From: DASRDU01 sp035560235 | GTDB lineage: Bacteria; Acidobacteriota; Blastocatellia; RBC074 | DNA length: 64,000 nucleotides | NCBI GenBank assembly: GCA_035560235.1 | Contig: DATMAG010000107.1 | Span: forward strand, 1-64,000 | Direction of reading: 5' to 3' | Shown: piece after piece, positions 11,052-18,189 of the stretch | Position numbering within the stretch: position 1 is the stretch's first letter | Layout of the letters: every line of letters begins with the position of its first letter | Made by a program: the position numbers and the translations under genes | The notes under the pieces: model-generated | Database searches by the model: none | Told to the model about the DNA's origin: nothing | Seen by the model: the letters and a program-made list of their open reading frames with translations, nothing else

Positions 11052-11708
11052 TCAGCTCTTGCGAAAGGTGTAGAGCCGCGCGGGCCGGTGTGCCCCGTCA
11101 GCGCGGGTCTCCTGAAGCTCTCTGATCCGGCCCTGTGCGAGAATCTTTTTGCGAAAGTTGCGTTTGTCCACCGGACGCTGAAGGATGATCTCGTAAACGC
11201 GCTGCAGTTCCGAGAGCGTGAATTTTTTCGGCAGCAGTTCGTACCCAACGGTCGTCCACTCAAGTTTGTTGCGCAGCCGCCAGACGGCATATTCGAGCAC
11301 CTGCGCGTGATCGAAGGCGAGTTTCGGCGGTTTGAAAACAGAATGCCACGCGGCGTCGGCGGCATCATCGGCGGCGACGATGTGCTGCTGCTCGGCATTG
11401 ATCAGCGCGAAGTAAGCGACGCTGATCACGCGCCCGCGCGGATCGCGGCCCGGATCGCCGAAGGTGTAAAGCTGTTCGAGATAAACGTCGCGGACTCCGG
11501 TCTCCTCTTCGAGTTCGCGGGCGGCGGCGGCTTCGAGTGATTCGTCAATCTCGACAAAACCGCCGGGCAGCGCCCAGCGATTCTTGAACGGCTCCTGCCG
11601 ACGACGAACAAGCAGCACCTTCAGATCATCTTCGGCAATCGTGAGGATGACCAGATCAACCGTGACCGAAGGGCGCGGGTAATCCTTCGTTTTCTCAGCT
11701 TTGCTCAT
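11052..11708 (-). CDS. nrtR: NrtR-type Nudix regulator of NAD metabolism
   Basis: A 218-residue protein with an N-terminal Nudix domain and a C-terminal winged-helix region (from WTTVGYELLPKKFTLSELQRVYE to the end), the NrtR architecture. The Nudix box GGFVEIDE...RELEEETGV fits G-x5-E-x7-R-E-U-x-E-E-x-G-U completely, so ADP-ribose or related nucleotide hydrolysis may be retained. NrtR proteins repress NAD biosynthesis genes and sense ADP-ribose-type ligands. It is the last gene of the pncB-macro-pncA operon, 26 bases after pncA, with AAGGAGAT before the ATG. The palindrome at the operon promoter is its likely target. Confidence 0.85.
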   Translation of the reverse strand: MSKAEKTKDYPRPSVTVDLVILTIAEDDLKVLLVRRRQEPFKNRWALPGGFVEIDESLEAAAARELEEETGVRDVYLEQLYTFGDPGRDPRGRVISVAYFALINAEQQHIVAADDAADAAWHSVFKPPKLAFDHAQVLEYAVWRLRNKLEWTTVGYELLPKKFTLSELQRVYEIILQRPVDKRNFRKKILAQGRIRELQETRADGAHRPARLYTFRKS

Positions 11709-11734
11709 GCGGGTGATCTCCTTCGCTCTTCACC

Positions 11735-12343
11735 TCAACTCTGCGTGAACCTCTGCAGTATTTCATCAGTAGTTGTGAATTCCACTCCGGCGGCGCGCAT
11801 CTCCGCGATTGTTTTCGCCGTTGTGTCAGGCGCAACGCCACGCACGGCGTCCTCAACCAGCAGCACGCGCGCGCCCGTCTGTGCCAGTCCGAGCGCGGCG
11901 GCGCGCACGCAGTAATCGGTCGCCACGCCGAAGACGACACACTCCTCGCCGCTGAACGCTCCGCCGCGGCGCATCGCTTCGAGCCACGGATTTGAAAACA
12001 GATCGAAGGTGTCCTTCTTTACCACATAGTGAGTTGCGGGCTTCAGTTCCGCCTGCGCGTCAGGGCGAGCGCCGACCTTGAGTTCGCGGCGCGGCAGTCC
12101 GGGCAGAGCGGCAAAGACCCGCTCGGCTCCGCGCGTGCCTTCGACGCAGTGCGGCGGGAAGATTCTGAACTCCTCGTCGCCGGGCCGGTGCGCGCAGCGC
12201 GAAGAGATGGTAGTAATGCGATGCGCGCCTGCGGCAGCAAGCAGCCGTTCGATGTTGCCGAGAATTGATTCCGCGTCCGGCACCGACAATGCGCCTTCGC
12301 GGTCAAGAAAGTCGTGCTGCGTGTCAATGTCGAAGAAAATCAT
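11735..12343 (-). CDS. pncA: Nicotinamidase
   Basis: A 202-residue isochorismatase-fold amidohydrolase converting nicotinamide to nicotinate. The likely catalytic triad is Asp7 (in FDIDTQHDF), the lysine of YVVKKDTFD and the cysteine of VFGVATDYCVRAAA. The ATG overlaps the macro-domain gene's stop (ATGA), implying coupled translation. It supplies nicotinate for PncB, encoded two genes upstream in the same operon. Members of this superfamily also include other hydrolases, but the triad and the operon partners favour nicotinamidase. Confidence 0.9.
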   Translation of the reverse strand: MIFFDIDTQHDFLDREGALSVPDAESILGNIERLLAAAGAHRITTISSRCAHRPGDEEFRIFPPHCVEGTRGAERVFAALPGLPRRELKVGARPDAQAELKPATHYVVKKDTFDLFSNPWLEAMRRGGAFSGEECVVFGVATDYCVRAAALGLAQTGARVLLVEDAVRGVAPDTTAKTIAEMRAAGVEFTTTDEILQRFTQS

Positions 12344-12888
12344 CCGGCTCTCTCCTCTGCGATTCGTTTGAAGACCTGATAATCACTGCCTGTGAAAAGC
12401 ACGAAAACAACCAGTTCAATTGTGCTCTGCGGATGCGTTGCGGCGTAACGCTGCACTGCGCCGATCATCGCTTCAGCGCATTCATCAACCGGAAAGCGCG
12501 CCACGCCTGTGGCCAGAGCAGGAAAGGCAACTGATTTCAGCTTCAGTTCCTCAGCCCGCTTCAGACTGCTGATCGTCGCGTTGCTGATGATTTCGGCGCT
12601 CGATCCGGTGCCGGGCTTTTTCGGCACGGCGTGGTCTTCGGCGCGATAGCCCATCGCCGCAGCGTGAATCACATACCTGTTGGGCAATGCGCCTGCGGTT
12701 GTGATGGCAGCTTCACCAAGACGAATCGGCCCCTGTTTCCGGCCTTCCTGATCGATGATGTCGCCGCCCTTGCGGTGAATCGCTCCGGCCACGCCGGAGC
12801 CGGGAATCAGATCCGTGTTCGCCGCATTGACGATGGCATCAATGTCGGGCTGTTCGGTGATGTCTCCCTGTCTGACTTCAATGCGCAT
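12340..12888 (-). CDS. Macro-domain protein (ADP-ribose/O-acetyl-ADP-ribose processing)
   Basis: A 182-residue single macro domain: GDITEQPDIDAIVNAANTDL, then GSGVAGAIHRKGG, ITTAGALPNRYVIHAA and SVAFPALATGVARFPVDECA. These are the ADP-ribose-binding loops of the MacroD/YmdB type. It probably deacetylates O-acetyl-ADP-ribose or removes ADP-ribose from proteins, which fits an NAD operon. The start is the ATG at 12888; the last two sense codons of pncB plus its stop (AGG AGG TAA) form its Shine-Dalgarno sequence, seven bases upstream. A longer frame reaching 13065 lies inside pncB and is not used. Confidence 0.88.
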   Translation of the reverse strand: MRIEVRQGDITEQPDIDAIVNAANTDLIPGSGVAGAIHRKGGDIIDQEGRKQGPIRLGEAAITTAGALPNRYVIHAAAMGYRAEDHAVPKKPGTGSSAEIISNATISSLKRAEELKLKSVAFPALATGVARFPVDECAEAMIGAVQRYAATHPQSTIELVVFVLFTGSDYQVFKRIAEERAG

Positions 12889-12892
12889 CACG

Positions 12893-14305
12893 TTACCTCC
12901 TGCCTTCAATCCCGCGGATTGTTTCTGCCCGCAGTCTTTCCAGTTCCGGGCTGTAACTGACTGGATAACACGCGGCATTGTCGAGCGTGCGACACGCTTC
13001 AGGCAGCCGGGCGAGCTGCTGCCGGGCGCGTTCCTGCGCCTCGCGCAGTCCGGGCAGGGGCGCAATCAGTTCGCCGTCGCGCATCACCGGTACGAGCAGC
13101 GGCGTGCAGCCGCGAGCCGCATATTCATTGCTGCTTTCATCAGGAGTTTCAATCTCTGCCGCAATGATGTCGCCGGAAAACTGCCCGGCCTCATTCTGCG
13201 CGCGCCAGATCTGTTTGCGCAGCGGATAAGTCGCCTTGTCGCGGCTGAGTTTCAGGGTTGGTCTGAAACTGCCGCCGGTTTCGATCTCAACCAGCTTGTA
13301 GATTCCGCCGAGCGCAGGCGCATCAACCGAGGTTGAAATCGAAGTGCCGACGCCGAAGAGATCAACCGGCGCTCCGGCCTCAAGCAGGCTGGCGATTTTG
13401 TATTCATCCAGATCACCGCTCGCCATAATTCTGGTCTGCTGCATTCCGGCTGCATCGAGAATGGCGCGCACCTGCTTTGACAGCTCTGCGATGTCGCCGC
13501 TGTCCAGGCGCACGCCGCGCAGGCCGGGGCCGAACTCCGTCGCCAGTCGCGCGGCACCAGGCGTGTCATAGGTGTCCAGCAGAAAGGTCGTGTATTCGGG
13601 AAAAGTCCGGAAGTAACTCTCAAACGCCTCGCGCTCTGTTTCAAAGGCCATCGTCCACGAATGCGCCGCCGTGCCGTAAACCGGCAGGTCAAAGAGATGC
13701 CCGGCTTCGACATTCGACGTGCCGATGCAGCCGCCGATGAAAGCGGCACGGGCGGCGAAAAGCGCTGCTTCCATGCCGTGCGCGCGGCGCGCTCCGAATT
13801 CGATTACGCCACGTCCCTGCGCGGCGCTGACGCTGCGCGAGGCCTTGGTGGCAATCATCGTCTGAAAGTTGATCGTGGAAAGCAGATAAGTTTCGACGAT
13901 CTGCGCTTCGATGATCGGAGCCGTCACGCGCAGCAGCGGCTCGCCCGCAAAGGCGACCGTGCCTTCGGGCAGCGCGTGAACCTCGCCGGTGAAACGAAAG
14001 TCCCGCAGATAATCAAAGAACTCCGGCGACACGCGCGCGAAGGCAGGCAGCGCCTGCAGGTAAGCAGTCTCTTCGCGGCTGAAGCGCAGCGTGCGCAGAT
14101 AATCAACGGCCTGCGGCAATCCGGCTGTCACCAGATATCCGCGCTCAGGCGGCAGCCGCCGGACGAACAGTTCAAAGGTGGCGCGCTCGAAACGCCGGTT
14201 CGCGTGATAAGCCGCCGCCATCGTCAGTTCATATAAATCAAGCGCCAGCCCCGGCGAGCGTCTGACCGGCTGCCCTGCTTCATGCTCTCTGCTGTCGGCT
14301 GTCAT
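12893..14305 (-). CDS. pncB: Nicotinate phosphoribosyltransferase
   Basis: A 470-residue enzyme making nicotinate mononucleotide from nicotinate and PRPP, the committed step of the Preiss-Handler NAD salvage route. Visible are SPGLALDLYELTMAAAY at the N-terminus, FARVSPEFFDYL, the conserved EFGARRAHG with His176 (the phosphorylatable histidine position) and the phosphate-binding ASGDLDEYKIASLLEAGAP. It heads the four-gene salvage operon. Its promoter and a 21-bp palindrome lie 30-78 bases upstream, arranged for repression. Confidence 0.93.
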   Translation of the reverse strand: MTADSREHEAGQPVRRSPGLALDLYELTMAAAYHANRRFERATFELFVRRLPPERGYLVTAGLPQAVDYLRTLRFSREETAYLQALPAFARVSPEFFDYLRDFRFTGEVHALPEGTVAFAGEPLLRVTAPIIEAQIVETYLLSTINFQTMIATKASRSVSAAQGRGVIEFGARRAHGMEAALFAARAAFIGGCIGTSNVEAGHLFDLPVYGTAAHSWTMAFETEREAFESYFRTFPEYTTFLLDTYDTPGAARLATEFGPGLRGVRLDSGDIAELSKQVRAILDAAGMQQTRIMASGDLDEYKIASLLEAGAPVDLFGVGTSISTSVDAPALGGIYKLVEIETGGSFRPTLKLSRDKATYPLRKQIWRAQNEAGQFSGDIIAAEIETPDESSNEYAARGCTPLLVPVMRDGELIAPLPGLREAQERARQQLARLPEACRTLDNAACYPVSYSPELERLRAETIRGIEGRR

Positions 14306-14334
14306 TGTCTGATCTTCTGCCGTCCTGATGCTTC

Positions 14335-14355
14335 TTAGTGTACTGTGAACACTAA
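14335..14355. promoter_or_regulatory. Candidate NrtR operator (21-bp palindrome)
   Basis: TTAGTGT at 14335-14341 and ACACTAA at 14349-14355 are perfect inverted half-sites around a 7-base centre. The palindrome begins at the last base of the -10 element of the pncB promoter and covers the expected transcription start, 30 bases upstream of pncB. The operon encodes an NrtR-type regulator, so NrtR is the natural candidate to bind here. The match to a known NrtR motif was not tested. Confidence 0.72.
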
Positions 14356-14383
14356 CAATAGGAGCCTGTCAGAGCTTTGTCAA
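14355..14383 (-). promoter_or_regulatory. Sigma-70-type promoter of the pncB operon
   Basis: Read on the minus strand, TTGACA (14378-14383), a 17-base spacer and TATTGT (14355-14360) form a good housekeeping promoter, directly followed by the palindrome. The start site should fall inside the palindrome. Confidence 0.75.
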
Positions 14384-14443
14384 CCTGACCGGATTTCAGG
14401 ACTTAGTTTCAGTCAGACTGCCCGGCCTCTAACGAAAATTATA

Positions 14444-14472
14444 TTGACGCTGAAATATAAGAATGTTACTAC
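14444..14472 (+). promoter_or_regulatory. Possible promoter upstream of pilM
   Basis: TTGACG at 14444-14449, a 17-base spacer and TACTAC at 14467-14472 could drive the pil operon, leaving a leader of about 290 bases. The -10 match is weak. The remaining space between pncB and pilM (14306-14768) shows no credible gene. Confidence 0.3.
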
Positions 14473-14768
14473 TATGCCCGAACACCCATGCGCATCACCG
14501 ACGCTTGCCGATGCGTACCCAGGCCCGACAAACAAACTGATCAGTGAATTGACGGAAGCTTCAGTCGCGTCACTGATCGCTTGACAGCATCAACGGAAGA
14601 CCCGCCGAAAAACCCATATCCTGATGCTGCACGAGAAGCCTCAGTAAAGGATTCCGCCGTTCTCACAAGGTCAGCAGAGCTTTCCGAAGCGCGTTGCCTC
14701 GCGCACTTCCAGCAGCAGTGGGCAGTCAGTCAGACGGGCAGCAGTCTGCCATCGGAGCCACAGGAATT

Positions 14769-15860
14769 ATGTTGTCAAACGTCTTCTCCGGTTTCGCAAA
14801 GTTCGGCAAAAGCCGCAAGGGCATGGTCGGTCTGGACATCGGGTCGAGCCGCATCAAGGCCGTCGAACTGAAGGCCAACGGCAAGGGCAGCTACGAACTG
14901 GTCAGCATCGGCCAGGTTTCGCTGATGGCTGACACCATCGTGGACGGCCAGATCATCGACGGCAATCACGTCTCGGACTGCATCAACCGCATCTTCGAGG
15001 AGCAGGCCATCAAAAACGCTCAGGTCGCCACTTCGATTTCAGGCCACGCCGTCATCGTCAGGAAGATCAGCGTGCCGGCGATGAGCAACGAGGAGCTGCG
15101 CGAACAGATTCAGTGGGAAGCCGAACAGCACATCCCCTTCGACATCAACGATGTCAATCTTGATTACCACGTCGTGGACACGCTCGACGGCAACAACATG
15201 GATGTGCTGCTCGTCGCTTGCAAAAAGGATGTCGTCTCACAGCTGACCCAGGTGATTTCACAGGCGGGCAAAGCGCCCGGCGTGGTGGATGTGGATGCTT
15301 TCGCGATGCAGAACGCTTACGAAGTCAGCTACCGCCCGAGTCAGAACGAAATCGTTATGCTGCTCAACATCGGCGCGAGCGTGATGAACATCAACATCGT
15401 GCGCGGCGATCATTCGCTCTTTATGCGCGACATTTCGATGGGCGGCAATCAGTACACCGACACCCTGCAGCGCGAGCTGAGCCTGACTTACGAGCAGGCC
15501 GAAATTCTCAAGCGCGGCGGCGAAATCGAAGGCAGCACGGTGACCTTCAATGAGGCGATTCCCTGTCTGCAGTCAGTCACCGATCTGCTGGCCTCTGAAA
15601 TCCATCGGACGCTCGATTTCTTCTACAACCAGAGCGGGCCGGATACGGAATCGCTCTCGCGGCTGCTGGTGGCGGGCGGCTGTTCGAAGGTTCACGGGCT
15701 GATTCCGACTCTCGCCGAGCGCTTCAAGGTGCCGGTTGAACCGTTTGACCCCTTCCGCTCGATCAACATCAACGCGAAGAAATTCGACGAAAGCTACATT
15801 CGTGAATTCGCGCCCGATATGGCGGTCGCCGTCGGTCTGGCGCTGCGCAGCGCGGAGTAA
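14769..15860 (+). CDS. pilM: Type IV pilus assembly protein PilM
   Basis: A 363-residue actin-fold ATPase that forms a cytoplasmic ring and links the pilus motor to PilN. Visible are the phosphate-1 loop GMVGLDIGSSRIKAVEL, EQIQWEAEQHIPFDINDVNLDYH and the phosphate-2/adenosine region LLVAGGCSKVHGL. The start is the ATG at 14769 (MLSNVFSGFAKFGKSRKG), the typical PilM N-terminus; a start at 14694 would add 25 unlikely residues. First gene of pilMNOPQ, with pilN 42 bases downstream. Confidence 0.92.
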   Translation: MLSNVFSGFAKFGKSRKGMVGLDIGSSRIKAVELKANGKGSYELVSIGQVSLMADTIVDGQIIDGNHVSDCINRIFEEQAIKNAQVATSISGHAVIVRKISVPAMSNEELREQIQWEAEQHIPFDINDVNLDYHVVDTLDGNNMDVLLVACKKDVVSQLTQVISQAGKAPGVVDVDAFAMQNAYEVSYRPSQNEIVMLLNIGASVMNINIVRGDHSLFMRDISMGGNQYTDTLQRELSLTYEQAEILKRGGEIEGSTVTFNEAIPCLQSVTDLLASEIHRTLDFFYNQSGPDTESLSRLLVAGGCSKVHGLIPTLAERFKVPVEPFDPFRSININAKKFDESYIREFAPDMAVAVGLALRSAE

Positions 15861-15902
15861 GCGTGCCGTTGCCTCGCACCGGCCACTGACCAGAGGTTCA
15901 CC

Positions 15903-16637
15903 ATGATCAAAGTCAATCTCCTTCAGAACTCAGTCGAGCGCACGAGCGTGGATGCGGTCGAAACCGCGATCAGTTCGCAGGGGACGCGCCAGATCCTGCT
16001 CGTGATGATCGCGCTCGGCGCCTGCATCGCCGCCTGTGTCGCCGATTACGTGATGACCGTGCGGGCCAACACAAAGGCGCGTGATGAGGTCGCGGTTGAA
16101 GAGAAGACTGCGGCTCAGCTGCAGGATCTCAACAAGCAGGTGACCGAACTGCAGACCCGGAACAAGGCCGTCGAAGACCGGATCAATGCGATTCAGCGGC
16201 TGCGCGCCGATCAGATCGGGCCGCTGCGCGTGCTTCAGATGGTGGATGCCCGGATGCCCGTGGACAAGGATTTCCGGCTGGTCTCGCTCAAGCAGGACAA
16301 GGATTCGATGATCATCATCAATGGCTACTCGCCTTCGGAAGCGAAGGTCACGGAGTTTGCCAGAAACCTCGAATTTTCCAGCGGCCTGTTTACGAAATTC
16401 ACCATCGCCACCAAACGCATCGCCAATCCTGAAAGGGAGAAGGCCCGCGAATCGGAGGCAGACAAGCCCGAGAACGAAGCCGTCGAGTTCGTAATCAAAT
16501 GCGCCTACAGCCCGGAATCGCTGCTCGCCAACGCCGGAGCAAACAGCAGTGCGACGCCGACAGCGAGTCCGGCGCCCGGAGCGGCAAACAACACTCCAGC
16601 CTCAGAGGCCAAACCGGCAGGTCCTGCCGCGAAATAA
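15903..16637 (+). CDS. pilN: Type IV pilus assembly protein PilN
   Basis: A 244-residue inner-membrane protein. The N-terminus begins MIKVNLLQNS, the conserved segment that binds PilM. One transmembrane helix lies near residues 35-55 (QILLVMIALGACIAACVADY), then a coiled coil (LQDLNKQVTELQTRNKAVEDRI) and a periplasmic ferredoxin-like domain. The last 30 residues are Ala/Pro/Ser-rich, an extension beyond the usual about 190-200 residues. It forms the alignment complex with PilO and PilP. Confidence 0.9.
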   Translation: MIKVNLLQNSVERTSVDAVETAISSQGTRQILLVMIALGACIAACVADYVMTVRANTKARDEVAVEEKTAAQLQDLNKQVTELQTRNKAVEDRINAIQRLRADQIGPLRVLQMVDARMPVDKDFRLVSLKQDKDSMIIINGYSPSEAKVTEFARNLEFSSGLFTKFTIATKRIANPEREKARESEADKPENEAVEFVIKCAYSPESLLANAGANSSATPTASPAPGAANNTPASEAKPAGPAAK

Positions 16638-16679
16638 TTTCAACCGATCATCTGCTGACCGTCGGGGAGTACAACCGGA

Positions 16680-17312
16680 ATGCTTGACAGATTCAAAGCG
16701 CTGCATTGGGGTCTCCAGTTCGCCGTTATGCTGGCCGTGGCCGGAGCCGTCTTTTACGGCTTCGATTACTTTGTTTTGTCAGCGACAGCGGCGGAAACGA
16801 AGGAACTGACCGCGAAGCTCGAACAGCTGCGCTCAAAGAATCAGCAGGTCGCGGCTGTCAAAAGCCGCCTCACTGAATTCAAGGCGCGATACGAGCAGCT
16901 CAAGGTCGAATACGAACAGACCAAGCAACTGCTGCCTGAAACCGTCGAAATCTCGCGCGTCCTGGAGCAGGTGCAACTGCTCGCCAAAGACAGGCTGAAA
17001 GTGAAGATCTTCGAGCCGCAGGACGAGCAGCAGAAGGATTTTTATCGCGTCCGACCCATCAGGGTCGAAGTCGCGGGCACCTATCCCAGACTGCAGGACT
17101 TCTTTCAGCAGATTGCTGATCTGCGCCGCATCGTGAATGTCACCGATGCCGACATCAAATCGGCCCAGCAGCAGCGTGAAAACCTCTCGCTTGAAGCCAG
17201 CTTTATTGTGGCCGCGCTGTACGCCGAACCGGAGGACATCACCAACCTGAAACCGGCGGAACCCAAAAAGCCTGAGGCTCCCAGACCGACAGCCCAGGCT
17301 GAGGCAAAGTAA
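16680..17312 (+). CDS. pilO: Type IV pilus assembly protein PilO
   Basis: A 210-residue inner-membrane protein. It has one transmembrane helix near residues 11-31 (LQFAVMLAVAGAVFYGFDYF), then a coiled coil (TKELTAKLEQLRSKNQQVAAVKSRL begins it, residues 40-64) and a periplasmic domain with LPETVEISRVLEQVQ and YPRLQDFFQQIADLRRIVNV. It heterodimerises with PilN. It begins 42 bases after pilN. The C-terminus is Pro/Ala-rich, like that of PilN. Confidence 0.9.
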   Translation: MLDRFKALHWGLQFAVMLAVAGAVFYGFDYFVLSATAAETKELTAKLEQLRSKNQQVAAVKSRLTEFKARYEQLKVEYEQTKQLLPETVEISRVLEQVQLLAKDRLKVKIFEPQDEQQKDFYRVRPIRVEVAGTYPRLQDFFQQIADLRRIVNVTDADIKSAQQQRENLSLEASFIVAALYAEPEDITNLKPAEPKKPEAPRPTAQAEAK

Positions 17313-17338
17313 CGGATTGAACGATGGAGCAGGACAAC

Positions 17339-18067
17339 ATGCGATACCAGCAGGATCAGATTCAGAATGGCTTCCTTCGCGGCCTCTCAGCCTGCGCGCT
17401 CACGGCGGCCCTGAGCTTCGGCTCAGCCTCTCCCGCGCTTGCCGCAGGCAGCGGAACCGAAAGCCAGCCGAAGAAAACAGCGGAGAAGAAAAACGAAGAG
17501 TCACCGAACGAGGCAGCCACTTCAGGCCGCCGCCGGGACCCGTTCGTCATTCCCACGCGCGTCAGGAAGGAACTGCCGAAGCCCAAAGTCACGAAGGAGG
17601 CTCAGCCTGTGCTGCCGCCCGGCGCGGAGATGCGCTTGGCCGAATATCGCAGCCTCATGCGGCAGGCTTCGCTGACCAGCCAGCCTGCGCCGAGCGTGCT
17701 CAGTCCGTACCTGATCGAAGAGCTGACGATCAACGGCATTTTCAAAACCGGCGAAGGCTTCGGAGCCTTTGTCGTCGAAGGCGTCAGCTCAAAGCGGATG
17801 ACGCTTTTTGCCAGACCCGGCATGCGGACTTATGACGGCATCGTCAGAGAGGTCACGCCGACCGGCGTCAGGTTCATCAAAAACATCCGCTACGACGACG
17901 GCAGAGTGATGCAGCGGGAGGTGTTCGTGGCCCTCTCGGGGCGCACCACGCCGCCACCGGCCAGACCTGACGCGGGAGTAACTGATCAGACAAAGCCGAA
18001 GAATGAAGGAGCCGGAGAGAAGAACAAGCCCGCTGATGAACAGCGCAACCAGGCCGGAAAGCCGTGA
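17339..18067 (+). CDS. pilP: Type IV pilus assembly protein PilP
   Basis: A 242-residue periplasmic protein bridging the PilN/PilO complex and the secretin. An exported N-terminus (LSACALTAALSFGSASPALAA) is followed by a charged linker, RRRDPFVIPTRVRKE, and the PilP beta domain (LIEELTINGIFKTGEGFGAFV, residues split around 125-145). No lipobox is seen, unlike many PilP lipoproteins. The start is the ATG at 17339 behind GGAGCAGGA; the ATG at 17324 is the alternative (five more residues). Positioned by operon order between pilO and pilQ. Confidence 0.82.
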   Translation: MRYQQDQIQNGFLRGLSACALTAALSFGSASPALAAGSGTESQPKKTAEKKNEESPNEAATSGRRRDPFVIPTRVRKELPKPKVTKEAQPVLPPGAEMRLAEYRSLMRQASLTSQPAPSVLSPYLIEELTINGIFKTGEGFGAFVVEGVSSKRMTLFARPGMRTYDGIVREVTPTGVRFIKNIRYDDGRVMQREVFVALSGRTTPPPARPDAGVTDQTKPKNEGAGEKNKPADEQRNQAGKP

Positions 18068-18189
18068 GGCCCGCCAGCCTGTTTCGGACTTCACCCGGAG
18101 GTCAAGACCTTGCTCTGACGGCGGACTCCGTCAGCAACTTCCCCAGCCGCCCTGGGCGGGACAACACTGGTAACCTGGCAGGAGGATCT

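Noticed and set aside
14345..14584. A 79-residue frame between pncB and pilM
   Set aside because: No ribosome site, no motif, and it begins inside the palindromic operator and promoter of pncB.
18064..18189. Longer PilQ starting at a GTG that touches the pilP stop
   Set aside because: It would bury the signal peptide behind 42 residues, while the ATG at 18190 has AGGAGG and an immediate signal peptide.
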